Of a stretch of DNA of 64,000 nt, positions 43,310 through 59,877 are shown piece after piece. Position numbers and translations under genes: made by a program. The notes under the pieces are model-generated. The model was given only the letters and a program-made list of their open reading frames with translations, made no database searches and had not been told where the DNA came from. Source of the stretch: Ornithinimicrobium avium (GTDB lineage: Bacteria; Actinomycetota; Actinomycetes; Actinomycetales; Dermatophilaceae); NCBI RefSeq assembly GCF_003351765.1, contig NZ_CP031229.1, forward strand, positions 372,001 to 436,000, read 5' to 3'. Every line of letters starts with the position of its first letter. The stretch's first letter is position 1.

Positions 43310-43938
43310 CGGCGCCTGCGCAGCCTCGTGGCCCGGGGCGTGGGTGGGGACGTGCCCGGGCCTCCCGGCCCGGCTGGTGCCGGAGACCGGTGCGCTCCCA
43401 CCCTGGGGCGCTCCGGTCATGATCCCGCTGATCTGCGCCTGCTGCGCCGCTGAGGGCATCCCCCAGGACGGGTCGTCGTAGCCGGCGACCTGCCACAGCG
43501 GCGTGTGCTGACGGGTGCCGAGCAGGATGTCCACCATCTTTCCCGAGACCAGCGACGGGTGCTCGACGCCGCACGACTGGGCCACCTTGAGCATCTCGCG
43601 ACGCCAGGAGCGCAGGTAGTTCGCGGCGCGGACCGACCTCAGGGTGGGGTGTTCTGCAGCGCCCCGGCCTCCGCGCAGCCGCGGTTGAGCGCCTCCACCG
43701 CAGGGCCCGACAGGGCGCCGTAGCGGCGCTGGTCCCGGCTGAACGGCCGTTCGGCGTCGTCGGCGGAGACGATGTACTGCCGCAGCTCCGGCCCGAGCTT
43801 CTCCAGGGCGTAGCGGGCGTGCCCGACGACCGGGAAGTTGCGCAGGACCGCGTGCCTCTTCTGCGTCATGTCGTGCACCGCGACGGCGGCGAGGACGGCC
43901 GCGGGCAGGGAGACGGTGAGCGCCTTGGACCACTTCAT
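43310..43938 (-). pseudogene. Remnant of an FMN-binding glutamate synthase family gene
   Basis: From ATG 43938 the minus strand encodes KWSKALTVSLPAAVLAAVAV (membrane-anchor) and then TQKRHAVLRNFPVVGHARY and LGPELRQYIVSADDAERPFS, the characteristic N-terminus of the FMN-binding glutamate synthase family, as far as SRDQRRY. The frame then drifts and stops at 43641-43639. In another frame (about 43640 down to 43415) lies SVRAANYLRSWRREMLKVAQ and following GVEHPSLVSG, like the C-terminal tail of the same family. The central FMN and 4Fe-4S domain, at least 300 residues, is gone. Two frames plus a deleted core make this a decayed gene. It sits where pepQ often lies between aroB and efp. Confidence 0.7.
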
Positions 43939-43987
43939 GGGCCCCACTGTGAGGAAAAGCGGTGCGTGAGGAGGGCAGCGGCACCGG

Positions 43988-43993
43988 TAGACT
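43988..43993 (+). promoter_or_regulatory. efp promoter -10
   Basis: TAGACT at 43988-43993 lies 66 bases before GTG 44060, leaving a leader of about 55-60 bases. No clear -35. The nearest purine-rich site is GAGGGA about ten bases or more before GTG, a weak Shine-Dalgarno. Confidence 0.4.
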
Positions 43994-44059
43994 CGGGAGA
44001 GTTTGGGTCCCGGACGCGGACCCGCGAAGCGAACCGCATACCGAGGGAAAGCAGCACAC

Positions 44060-44620
44060 GTGGCGACGACCAACGACCTGAAGAACGGCATGATCCTGGA
44101 CATGGACAACGGTCTGTGGCAGGTGATGGAGTTCCAGCACGTCAAGCCCGGCAAGGGGCCGGCGTTCGTGCGCACCAAGCTCAAGAACGTCACCTCCGGC
44201 AAGACCGTCGACAAGACGTTCAACGCCGGCACCAAGGTCGACACCGCCACCGTGGACCGGTCCGACTACCAGTACCTCTACAACGACGGCACCGACTTCA
44301 TCTTCATGGACGAGAAGACCTACGAGCAGATCCCGGTCTCGGCCCAGATCATGGGCGACGCGGCGAACTACCTGCTGGAGAACGGCCGGGCGATGATCGC
44401 CCAGCACGAGGGCCAGGTCCTCTACATCGAGCTCCCGGCCTCCGTGGTCCTGGAGATCACCCACACCGAGCCCGGACTGCAGGGCGACCGCTCCACCGGC
44501 GGCACCAAGCCGGCCACCCTGGAGACCGGCGCCGAGATCCAGGTGCCGCTCTTCCTCGAGGCCGGCACCAAGGTCAAGGTCGACACCCGAGACGGCTCCT
44601 ACCTCGGCCGCGTGAACTGA
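44060..44620 (+). CDS. efp: Translation elongation factor P
   Basis: 186 residues from GTG 44060. Begins [20 protein letters not shown], with the hypomodified or modified Lys in [10 protein letters not shown] (KOW domain), and ends [14 protein letters not shown]. Three beta domains as in EF-P. It relieves ribosome stalling at polyproline. The Lys in PGKG is the usual modification site, but no EpmAB or YmfI genes are in the window. nusB follows with one base between stop and start. Confidence 0.96.
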   Translation: MATTNDLKNGMILDMDNGLWQVMEFQHVKPGKGPAFVRTKLKNVTSGKTVDKTFNAGTKVDTATVDRSDYQYLYNDGTDFIFMDEKTYEQIPVSAQIMGDAANYLLENGRAMIAQHEGQVLYIELPASVVLEITHTEPGLQGDRSTGGTKPATLETGAEIQVPLFLEAGTKVKVDTRDGSYLGRVN

Positions 44621-44621
44621 C

Positions 44622-45104
44622 GTGGCGGCCCGCTCCAAGGCGCGCAAGCGGGCCCTGGAACTGCTCTACGAGGCCGACCAGAGGGGCATCAACGTGGGTG
44701 TCCTGCTCGAGGAGAGGGTGGCCGCGCCGACCACCCAGCACCCGCTGCCGGAGTATGCCGTGCAGCTCGTGCGCGGGGTCCTCGCGCGCTGGTCGCAGAT
44801 CGACGAGGTGCTGACCACCTACTCGCAGGGCTGGAGCCTGGAGCGGATGGCCGCGGTCGACCGCGCCGCGCTGCGTCTGGGCACCTGGGAGATCGTCTGG
44901 AACGACGAGGTGCCCGACACCGTGGCGATCTCCGAGGCGGTGCAGCTGGTCCAGGCCCTCTCGACCGACGACTCGCCCCGGTTCGTCAACGGGCTGCTGG
45001 CCCGGGTCGTCGAGGTCAAGGCCACCCTCGTCCGAGCCCCGTACCCGACCGGCGACACGGTCGGCCCACGTCAGGAGGCCCTGCGCCGCGGAGAACGCCG
45101 GTAG
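44622..45104 (+). CDS. nusB: Transcription antitermination factor NusB
   Basis: 160 residues from GTG 44622, one base after the efp stop. The all-helical NusB domain begins ARSKARKRALELLYEADQRG and ends FVNGLLARV, then about 30 residues of basic, low-complexity tail. NusB with NusE recognises boxA RNA in rRNA leaders, relevant to the rrn operon at 7.6 kb. The 3' end overlaps a minus-strand remnant frame described below. Confidence 0.93.
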   Translation: MAARSKARKRALELLYEADQRGINVGVLLEERVAAPTTQHPLPEYAVQLVRGVLARWSQIDEVLTTYSQGWSLERMAAVDRAALRLGTWEIVWNDEVPDTVAISEAVQLVQALSTDDSPRFVNGLLARVVEVKATLVRAPYPTGDTVGPRQEALRRGERR

Positions 45105-45300
45105 CGCAGGCCAGTCGCTCGAGGTGCCGGTCGACCCGTCCCTCCCACCCGGGGCGTGGGTCGTCGCGGGTCGGCTGGGCGTACCAGCCGTGGCGCAGGC
45201 GGACGACCTCCCCGGCCTCGACGAGCCGGTCCAGCTCGCGGTGGCTGTGGCCGAGCGCACGGAACTGCTCCCGGGCGAACGGGCTCGGTGGCAGGATCAT
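45016..45300 (-). pseudogene. Truncated N-terminal fragment of an AbiEi/DUF559-type protein
   Basis: 94 codons from ATG 45300. Residues 1-45 (SPFAREQFRALGHSHRELDR, then LVEAGEVVRLRHGWYAQP) are the winged-helix opening typical of actinobacterial AbiEi-antitoxin-domain/DUF559 proteins, but the following 150-250 residues of such proteins are absent. The last third (45016-45104) is antisense to nusB and degenerates into a Gly/Arg/Pro-rich shadow. A truncated remnant is the best reading. A transferred gene cut by later deletion is likely. No partner nuclease is present. Confidence 0.5.
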
Positions 45301-45495
45301 GCGCCCAGGCTGGCCTGGCACGACGTGCGGCTCTGTGCGCCGTCCACAGCTGTGGGCACCCCGACCACGCCGGGCGGCCACCGTGCAAGGATGTGTCGCC
45401 GCTCGCGGACCGATCGTGTCGTCGGTGGGGTATGGGGTGTGGCCGGGTGGACACCCTGCCACCGGGCGCCGCGCCGGGTCTGCGACGATCCAGGG
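45301..45495 (+). other. Non-coding interval before the P-type ATPase gene
   Basis: About 195 bases of GC-rich sequence without a supported gene. It must carry promoters for the ATPase gene and possibly the minus-strand remnant. GACGAT at 45484-45489 is followed after six bases by GTG 45496 and could be a weak -10 for a leaderless mRNA. CCACAGCTGTGG (near 45343) is a perfect 12-base palindrome. Confidence 0.3.
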
Positions 45496-49946
<4,451 letters not shown>

Positions 49947-49950
<4 letters not shown>

Positions 49951-51293
49951 ACGCGCACAAGAGCACCAGCACCCCGCCCCCGGTGCTGATCGAGGGAGCC
50001 GACGTCCTCGGCCAGGGCGTCCAGCACGTCCTCGTCGTCGACGGACGCGTCGCCGCCCTCGGCGCCGACGCCGCCGACGGGGCGCCGGAGCGCACGCAGC
50101 GCATGCACGGGGACGGACTGGTGCTGCTGCCCGGCCTGGTCGACCTGCACACGCATCTGCGCGAGCCGGGGCGCGAGGACGCCGAGACCGTCGAGTCCGG
50201 CTCGCGCGCGGCGGCCGCCGGCGGGTTCACCGCGGTCCTGGCGATGGCCAACACCGACCCGGTCACCGACACCGCCGAGGTCGCCGAGCGGGTCCACGAC
50301 CTGGGCCGCCGCGCCGGCTACGTCGACGTGCACCCCGTCGGCGCCGTGTCCAAGGGCCTGGCCGGCGAGGAGCTGGCCGAGCTGGGCCTCATGGCCCGCT
50401 CCCGCGCCCGCGTCCGGGTCTTCTCCGACGACGGCCGGTGCGTGCAGGACGCCCGTCTCATGCGCCGCGCGCTGGAGTACGTCCGTTCCTTCGACGGCGT
50501 CATCTCCCAGCACAGCCAGGACCCGAGCCTGGCCGGCCCGACCGCCTGCTGCCACGAGGGCGAGCTGTCCGGGCGGCTCGGCCTGCCCGGCTGGCCAGCC
50601 GTCGCCGAGGAGACCGTCGTCGCCCGGGACGTGATGCTCGCCCGCCACACCGGCTCCCGCGTCCATGTCGCCCACGTCTCCACGGCGGGCAGCGTCGAGG
50701 TGATCAGGTGGGCCCGGGCGCAGGGCATCGACGTGACCGCGGAGGTCACCCCGCACCACCTCATGCTGACCGAGGAACACCTGGCCGGCTACGACCCGGT
50801 CTACAAGGTCAACCCGCCGCTGCGGCCGACCGAGGACGCCGAGGCGCTGCGCGAGGCGCTGGCCGACGGCACCATCGACGCGGTCGCGACCGACCACGCG
50901 CCGCACGTGCGGCAGGACAAGGAGCACGCCTTCGTCGACGCGGCCTTCGGCATGCTCGGGCTGGAGACCGCGCTGCCGGTGGTGAGCACCCTGATGGTGC
51001 GCACCGGACGGATGAGCTGGTCCGACGTCGCCCGCGTGATGTCCACCGCCCCGGCTCGCATCGCCCGCCTGGGCACCCAGGGGCACGGGATCGCCGTCGG
51101 TGCCCCCGCCAACCTGACGCTGGTCGACCCGGCCCGCGAGCACACCGTCGACGCGGCGCTGTCCCAGTCGCTGTCGCGCAACAACCCCTGGCACGGCCGC
51201 GAGCTCGTGGGTGCGGTGCACCTGACGATGCTGCGCGGGCGGGTCACGGCCCGGGAGGGTCTGGTGTGGGGTGCCGAGGAGGAGAACGAGTGA
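49947..51293 (+). CDS. pyrC: Dihydroorotase
   Basis: 448 residues from GTG 49947 (GTGA overlap with pyrB). Type I dihydroorotase: metal-binding [10 protein letters not shown] near 66-75, [13 protein letters not shown], and the late Asp in ATDHAPHV. It closes carbamoyl aspartate to dihydroorotate in a binuclear zinc site. Unlike in mycobacteria, no small membrane protein gene lies between pyrC and carA. Confidence 0.95.
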
Positions 51294-52454
51294 GCGAGCA
51301 CCGCATACCGAAGGAGGCCGTCCTGGTCCTGGAGGACGGGCGGACCTTCCGCGGCGAGGCCTACGGGGCGCTCGGCACCACGGTGGGCGAGGCCGTCTTC
51401 GCCACCGGGATGACCGGCTACCAGGAGACGCTCACCGACCCCTCCTACCACCGGCAGGTGGTCGTGATGACCGCCCCGCACATCGGCAACACCGGCATCA
51501 ACGCCGAGGACCGGGAGAGCGAGCGGGTCTGGGTCGCCGGGCTCGTCATCCGCGACCCCGCCCTGCGCCCGTCCAACTGGCGCTCCCGGGGCGATCTCGA
51601 GGACGGGCTGCGCCGGGCCGGAGTCGTCGGCATCAGCGGCGTCGACACCCGTGCGGTCACCCTGCACCTGCGCGACCGGGGCGCCATGCGCGCCGGGATC
51701 TTCTCCGGCGAGGCGGCCGCCGCCACGCGCGAGGAGATGGTGCGCACGGTCACCGAGGCGCCGGTGATGACCGGGGCGGCGCTCGCCGCCGAGGTGACCA
51801 CCCAGCACCCCTACGTGGTCTCGCCGCCGGAGGGCACGCCGACCCGGTTCACCGTGGCCGCGCTCGACCTGGGCATCAAGGGCCGCACCCCCGCGCTGCT
51901 CGCCGCCCGCGGCATCCGCGTGCACGTCCTGCCCTCCACGAGCACCTTCGAGGAGGTGCTCGCGACGCAGCCCGACGGCGTGTTCTTCTCCAACGGTCCG
52001 GGCGACCCCGCCACGGCCGACCACGAGGTCGGTCTGCTGCGCAGCGTGCTGGACGCCGGCCTGCCGTTCTTCGGCATCTGCTTCGGCAACCAGCTGCTCG
52101 GGCGGGCGCTGGGCCTGGGCACCTACAAGCTGGCCTTCGGCCACCGCGGCATCAACCAGCCGGTGCTCGACCGGTCCACCGGCAGGGTGGAGGTGACCGC
52201 GCACAACCACGGCTTCGCGATCGCCTGGCCGCAGGGGGTCCCCACCGACCAGGCGGCGGACACGCCGTACGGCCCCGTCCGCTGCTCCCACGTCGCCCTC
52301 AACGACGACGTCGTGGAGGGGCTCAGCTGCGAGCAGGTCCCCGCCTTCTCCGTGCAGTACCACCCCGAGGCGGCCGCCGGCCCGCACGATGCGGAGTACC
52401 TCTTCGACCGGTTCGTCGACATGCTCACCGGCCACCAGCAGCAGGAGGACACCC

Positions 52455-52468
<14 letters not shown>
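51290..52468 (+). CDS. carA: Carbamoyl-phosphate synthase, small (glutaminase) subunit
   Basis: 392 residues from GTG 51290. The N-terminal half starts [20 protein letters not shown]. The GATase domain has nucleophile Cys264 in [16 protein letters not shown] and the HPE of [14 protein letters not shown]. It hydrolyses glutamine and feeds ammonia to CarB. carB begins 14 bases before its stop, an unusually large but functional overlap. Confidence 0.95.
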
Positions 52469-55799
<3,331 letters not shown>

Positions 55800-55813
55800 C
55801 CGGGGCCGAGACG

Positions 55814-56629
55814 ATGGGCACGATGACCACGGGAGGCCCGCCGGCGGTCCCGGCGACGACCGGGGTCGTCACGACGGTGCGCGCGGCCGGTGCCTACGAC
55901 GTGGTCACCCTGACCGTGCCCGACGCCGGGACCTGGGCCGCGGCACGACCCGGCCAGCTGGTGGTGGTGCCGGTGGACCCGACGCGGGGCAGCGTGCTGC
56001 CCGAGGTGCACTGGCTCGCCGGCGTGCACGCGGACCCCGTGCACGGCACCAGCCTGGAGCTCGTGCTCGACGCCGGGAGGGACACGGCGCCGGGCGAGGC
56101 GATCCGCCTCCTCGGACCGCTGGGGCGGGGATTCTCGCCGCCCTCGACGCCGGTGCCCGTGGTCCTCGTCGGCCACGAGGCCGGTGCGCTCCCGCTGCGG
56201 TGGCTGGTCACGATGGTGCGCCAGCGCGGCTGCACCGCCCACGTCGTGCTCAGCGCCGCAGACCCGGAGCGGCACCTGGACCTGGTCCACCTGCGCCGGC
56301 ACGCGCGGGCTGTCGTGCTGGCCCTGCCGGAGGACCTGCCCGCCGCCCTCGAGCGGGTCCTGGACGCCCCCGACGTCGACGCGGCGGTCGTCTACGCCGC
56401 CGCCCCGGTCCCGGTCCTGCGCGAGGTCGCGGGGCGCGCGCTGGCGCGGGGGCTGCCCGTGCGGGCCGCGGCCCTCGACCTGGACGGGCCGGGGCCGGTC
56501 TGCGGGACCGGCCTGTGCGGCGGGTGCGACCTGGAGGTGCCGGACGCGGCCGGCACCCGGGTGCTGCGACCGTGCCTGGAGGGCCCCGTCGTGCCCGGGG
56601 AGCTGCTCGTCGAGGAGGCCCGCCGGTGA
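55814..56629 (+). CDS. Dihydroorotate dehydrogenase electron-transfer subunit-like protein (PyrK-like), degenerate
   Basis: 271 residues from ATG 55814. It begins as a ferredoxin-reductase-like beta-barrel with a Rossmann-like domain and ends with a Cys cluster (CGTGLCGGCDLEV and then CLEGPVV) of the PyrK [2Fe-2S] type. The usual FAD-binding RPxS pattern is not recognisable (LPEVHWLAG instead) and no clear NAD loop is seen. So it is homologous to PyrK but may not transfer electrons from NADH. It is directly followed by an equally unusual PyrD homologue (GTGA overlap). Confidence 0.65.
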   Translation: MGTMTTGGPPAVPATTGVVTTVRAAGAYDVVTLTVPDAGTWAAARPGQLVVVPVDPTRGSVLPEVHWLAGVHADPVHGTSLELVLDAGRDTAPGEAIRLLGPLGRGFSPPSTPVPVVLVGHEAGALPLRWLVTMVRQRGCTAHVVLSAADPERHLDLVHLRRHARAVVLALPEDLPAALERVLDAPDVDAAVVYAAAPVPVLREVAGRALARGLPVRAAALDLDGPGPVCGTGLCGGCDLEVPDAAGTRVLRPCLEGPVVPGELLVEEARR

Positions 56630-57435
56630 GCCGCGCCCCGGCGGCGCAGCTGCCGCGCGTACTGCTCGGTGCCGGTGCCGTGACCGACCCGCGCGCGCTG
56701 GCCCGCTTCGGGGACCTCCACGGCGTGCCGCTCACCGTCGGCCCGGTCGAGGCCGGCTCGCGCCGCCCCCGGGCGGGACGTCCCCGGGTGCACGCCACCG
56801 GGGTCGGGGGCGTGGACCACGACGACCTGCGGGCCGTCTCGCTGGCGGCCGCGCGCGAGACGCTCTCGTGGGCGTCCGGCCGCGGCCTGAGCGCCTGCCT
56901 GGCGGTGCGGGGCGCGACGACGGGTGACCTGGCCGCGGTCGTGGACCAGGTGCACCGCAGCCTGGAGGGGGACTGCGTGGTCCTCGTCGAGGTCGACCTG
57001 CGCGGCGCCGACGACCAGACCGTGCTGCGCTCGATGGCACGGGTGCGTGAGGCCGCCCCCCGCGACCAGCTCCTCCTCGCCCGGCTCGACGTCGCGGGGG
57101 CCGACCTCGTGGCGCGCGCCAGGGCGGCCGTCGGCGGTGGTGCCGGCGCGGTCGTGGTGTCCGGGCAGGTGCCCCTGGGCCCGGGGCGCTGGTGGTCCGG
57201 ACCCTCGACGCACGCGCTGACCCTCGCCGGGCTGCGGGTCCTGCGCGAGGCCGCCCGCGAGCAGCGCTGGCCCGGTGCCGCGCTGGTCGCCGCCGGTGGC
57301 ATCCACGGCCCGGGCCCGGCGCTCGCCGCCGTGTCCGAGGGTGCCGAGGCGGTGCAGCTCGGCACCGCCCTGTGGGCCGACCCGACGCTGCTGTGGCGGG
57401 TCCGGGACGCGCTCGGGGCCGGTGCGGCACGGTGA
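56626..57435 (+). CDS. Dihydroorotate dehydrogenase-like protein (PyrD-like), degenerate
   Basis: 269 residues from GTG 56626, shorter than PyrD type 1B (about 305). The C-terminal TIM-barrel phosphate/FMN segments AAGGIHGPGPALAAVSEGAE and AVQLGTALWADP remain. The N-terminal catalytic features are missing: no NCSCPN-like segment with catalytic Cys (the place reads VEVDLRGADDQT), no clear KLSPN (LLLARLDVAG). A pseudo-enzyme or a very divergent one is likely, and the organism probably has a working PyrD elsewhere. Coupled to the PyrK-like gene. Confidence 0.6.
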   Translation: MSRAPAAQLPRVLLGAGAVTDPRALARFGDLHGVPLTVGPVEAGSRRPRAGRPRVHATGVGGVDHDDLRAVSLAAARETLSWASGRGLSACLAVRGATTGDLAAVVDQVHRSLEGDCVVLVEVDLRGADDQTVLRSMARVREAAPRDQLLLARLDVAGADLVARARAAVGGGAGAVVVSGQVPLGPGRWWSGPSTHALTLAGLRVLREAAREQRWPGAALVAAGGIHGPGPALAAVSEGAEAVQLGTALWADPTLLWRVRDALGAGAAR

Positions 57436-57682
57436 GGCGTCCGACGTTCACCGCGGCAGGGGCGTCGCCGCGGTACAGACGACGTCCTGCACGTCGTGCG
57501 ACGTCGGTAGCGCTGCATCTCGTGCAGCACCTTGCCTGTCCCGACCGCGTGCCCTGCGCCACCCGGCCGGACGCCGAGGCGGGCCTGCCTCGGACCGTGG
57601 ACCCGCGCGGCACGCCATACCCGAGCACGCCCCGGAGGGGCGACAGCCCCGCGCGCACCACCGACCACGACCGGAGGACCCC
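57436..57682 (+). other. Structured intergenic region before pyrF
   Basis: 247 bases with no supported gene, unusual within a tightly coupled operon. Three hairpins stand in a row: CCGCGGC/GCCGCGG (57451-57457 with 57467-57473), a long one with GACGTC-CT-GCAC arms (57481-57492 with 57496-57505), and GCTGCA/TGCAGC (57512-57517 with 57523-57528). They could be a terminator cluster, an attenuator, or an RNA element that controls pyrF. The remaining 140 bases show nothing clear. Confidence 0.5.
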
Positions 57683-58525
57683 GTGACCGAGCACTTCGGA
57701 GCCAGACTGGCCGCCGCGATGGACCGGCACGGTCCGCTGTGCGTGGGGCTCGACCCCCACGCCCACCTGCTCGCCGCGTGGGGGCTGCCCGACACGCCCG
57801 AGGGGCTGCGCAGCTTCAGCGCGACGGTCCTGGAGGCGGTGAGGGGCGAGTGCGCGGCGATCAAGCCCCAGTCCGCCTTCTTCGAGCGGCACGGCGCGGC
57901 CGGAGTGGCGGTCCTGGAGGAGGTGCTGGCCGCCTCCCGCGAGCGCGGGCTGCTCACCGTGCTCGACGCCAAGCGCGGCGACATCGGCTCCACCATGGGC
58001 GCCTACGCGCAGGCCTACCTGTCCGACGGGGCGCCGCTGGCCGCCGACTCGGTGACCCTGAGCCCCTACCTGGGCTACGGCTCGCTGCGCCCGGCCGTGG
58101 ACCTGGCGCGGCAGACCGGGCGCGGCGTCTGGGTGCTGGGCCTCACCTCCAACCCGGAGGGCGCCGGCGTCCAGCTGGTCGGGAGCCCGACGGTCGCCGC
58201 CCGGGTGCTCGCCGAGGTGGCGCAGGACGACGCGGGCCTCGAGCCGTTCGGCGACGTGGGGGTGGTGGTCGGGGCGACCCTGGACCCGGACGACCTCGCC
58301 GCGGCCGGGGTGGACCTCGCCGGTGCCGGGGCGCCGGTGCTCGCCCCCGGCGTCGGTGCCCAGGGAGCCGGCGCCGAAGACCTGGCGCGCACCTTCGCCG
58401 GACTGACCGAGCGTGTCCTCGTCCCGGTCAGCAGGGGGGTGCTCGCAGCCGGTCCCGCACCGGCTGACCTGCGCCGGCAGGCCCGCGAGCTGACCGCAGA
58501 GCTGCGGGCCGCGCTGCGTCGCTGA
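57683..58525 (+). CDS. pyrF: Orotidine-5'-phosphate decarboxylase
   Basis: 280 residues from GTG 57683, with GGAGGACC upstream. Type 2 (mycobacterial-like) OMP decarboxylase: LDAKRGDIGSTMGAYA near 94-109 with catalytic Lys97 and Asp99, SAFFERHG, and APGVGAQGAGAED with the phosphate-binding loop. It makes UMP from OMP, the last step of UMP synthesis. Separated from the PyrD-like gene by a structured 247-base gap. Confidence 0.93.
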   Translation: MTEHFGARLAAAMDRHGPLCVGLDPHAHLLAAWGLPDTPEGLRSFSATVLEAVRGECAAIKPQSAFFERHGAAGVAVLEEVLAASRERGLLTVLDAKRGDIGSTMGAYAQAYLSDGAPLAADSVTLSPYLGYGSLRPAVDLARQTGRGVWVLGLTSNPEGAGVQLVGSPTVAARVLAEVAQDDAGLEPFGDVGVVVGATLDPDDLAAAGVDLAGAGAPVLAPGVGAQGAGAEDLARTFAGLTERVLVPVSRGVLAAGPAPADLRRQARELTAELRAALRR

Positions 58526-58530
58526 CCTGC

Positions 58531-58562
58531 GGTGGAGACCGGCTGCGCCGGTGCCGTCCACC
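58531..58562 (+). terminator. Hairpin after pyrF
   Basis: GGTGGA (58531-58536) with TCCACC (58557-58562) plus inner CCGGC/GCCGG (58539-58543 with 58547-58551). No T-tract. Position directly after pyrF fits the end of the pyr operon. Confidence 0.5.
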
Positions 58563-58573
58563 GGGGGTCCGGG

Positions 58574-58603
58574 TTGGCAGACCCGTGCCCGAGTCGGTAG
58601 GTT
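58574..58603 (+). promoter_or_regulatory. mihF promoter
   Basis: TTGGCA (58574-58579), 18-base spacer, TAGGTT (58598-58603). The clearest -35/-10 pair outside rrn. It lies between the pyrF hairpin and mihF and starts the mihF-gmk-(rpoZ)-coaBC transcript, with a leader of about 50 bases. Confidence 0.6.
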
Positions 58604-58658
58604 CGCAGGTACGCGGACGTGCTCGTCCGCAGCAGACCCGCACACCGAGGAGTTGAGC

Positions 58659-58976
58659 GTGGCACTTCCCCAGCTGACGCCCGAGCAGCGCGCGCAGGCG
58701 CTCGAGAAGGCCGCCGCGGCGCGCAAGGAGCGCGCGGCCGTGAAGAACCGCCTGAAGAACGCGCAGGGGTCCCTCAAGGAGGTCGTCCAGCAGGGGCGGA
58801 CCAACGACGTCATCGGCAAGATGAAGGTCTCGGCGCTGCTGGAGTCGATGCCCGGCGTCGGCCGGGTGCGCGCCCGTCAGGTGATGGAGGAGATCGGCAT
58901 CTCCGAGAGCAGGCGTGTCCGCGGCCTGGGCGCCAACCAGATCGCCCAGCTCCTCGAGCGCTTCGGCGAGAGCTGA
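58659..58976 (+). CDS. mihF: Integration host factor, actinobacterial type (MihF)
   Basis: 105 residues from GTG 58659; GAGGAG lies nearby. It begins [17 protein letters not shown], is rich in Lys and Arg up to about 50, and contains an H2TH-type helix-hairpin region ([19 protein letters not shown]). MihF is an essential nucleoid-associated protein in mycobacteria and is unrelated in fold to E. coli IHF. It binds DNA without strong sequence specificity. The upstream 36 codons of the open frame are not part of it. It is next to gmk as in other actinobacteria. Confidence 0.92.
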   Translation: MALPQLTPEQRAQALEKAAAARKERAAVKNRLKNAQGSLKEVVQQGRTNDVIGKMKVSALLESMPGVGRVRARQVMEEIGISESRRVRGLGANQIAQLLERFGES

Positions 58977-59593
58977 GCACCCGGCCAGCGCCCGCCCGGC
59001 CGTCGGACGCCCAGACGGCCGCCGACCGGCGTCTCGTGGTCCTGGCCGGTCCGACCGCGGTCGGCAAGGGCACGGTGGCGGCGTACGTGCGCGAGCACTA
59101 CCCGCAGGTCTGGCTGTCCGTGTCCGCCACCACCCGCCGGCCCCGCCCCGGCGAGGTCGAGGGGCGGCACTACCACTTCGTCGACGACGCGGAGTTCGAC
59201 CGGCTCGAACGGGACGGACAGCTGCTCGAGTGGGCCGTCGTGCACGGTCGGGCCCGCTACGGCACGCCCCGCGAGCCGGTCGAGGAGGCGCTCGCCCACT
59301 GCCGCCCGGCCCTGCTCGAGATCGACCTGCAGGGTGCCCGGCAGGTGCGCCGGGCGATGCCCGAGGCACTCTTCGTCTTCCTGGCCCCGCCGTCCTGGGA
59401 GGAGCTGGTCAGCCGGCTCGTCGGCCGAGGTACCGAGAGCGAGGAGGAACGGGACGTCAGGCTGCGCACCGCGCGCACCGAGCTGGCCGCCGCGGAGGAG
59501 TTCGACGTGACCATCATCAACGACGATGTCGCCCGGGCCGCCGAGCACCTCGTATCATTGATGGTTGACCCCACCCCAGCAAAGGAACCGTGA
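58973..59593 (+). CDS. gmk: Guanylate kinase
   Basis: About 206 residues if a CTG at 58973 (CTGA overlap with the mihF stop) starts translation. Otherwise GTG 59036 gives 185 residues. No ATG, GTG or TTG stands in frame in between. Conserved parts: P-loop [27 protein letters not shown] (GMP-binding), and [12 protein letters not shown]. Guanylate kinase makes GDP from GMP. The P-loop begins only three codons after GTG 59036, so that start would leave almost no N-terminus. Either start must be tested. Confidence 0.85.
   Translation: MSTRPAPARPSDAQTAADRRLVVLAGPTAVGKGTVAAYVREHYPQVWLSVSATTRRPRPGEVEGRHYHFVDDAEFDRLERDGQLLEWAVVHGRARYGTPREPVEEALAHCRPALLEIDLQGARQVRRAMPEALFVFLAPPSWEELVSRLVGRGTESEEERDVRLRTARTELAAAEEFDVTIINDDVARAAEHLVSLMVDPTPAKEP
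59553..59558 (+). promoter_or_regulatory. Internal promoter -10 for rpoZ
   Basis: TATCAT at 59553-59558 lies within the end of gmk and 40 bases before GTG 59598. It is one of few AT-rich hexamers here, so an internal promoter is reasonable. Confidence 0.35.
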
Positions 59594-59597
59594 GAAC

Positions 59598-59861
59598 GTG
59601 ACCGGCACCATCGCCCATCCCGACGGCATCACCAACCCGCCGATCGACAGCCTCCTGGAGCGGGCCGACAGCAAGTACGCCCTGGTGATCTACGCGGCCA
59701 AGCGGGCTCGCCAGATCAATGCCTACTACGCCCAGCTCTCCGAGGGCCTGCTGGAGTACGTCGGGCCGCTCGTGGAGGCCGAGGCCACCGACAAGCCGCT
59801 GTCGATCGCCCTGCACGAGATCGACCAGGGCAAGCTGCACACCAGCTCGCCCGAGAGCTGA
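59598..59861 (+). CDS. rpoZ: RNA polymerase omega subunit
   Basis: 87 residues from GTG 59598, behind an AAAGGAA site. The upstream TTG 59565 would add 11 non-conserved residues. [20 protein letters not shown] and [20 protein letters not shown] are the Omega helices that clamp the beta-prime C-terminus, and the end [16 protein letters not shown] is typical of actinobacteria. It assembles RNA polymerase and affects ppGpp response. Follows gmk directly. Confidence 0.93.
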   Translation: MTGTIAHPDGITNPPIDSLLERADSKYALVIYAAKRARQINAYYAQLSEGLLEYVGPLVEAEATDKPLSIALHEIDQGKLHTSSPES

Positions 59862-59877
59862 GGGCGGGGGGCAGGAC

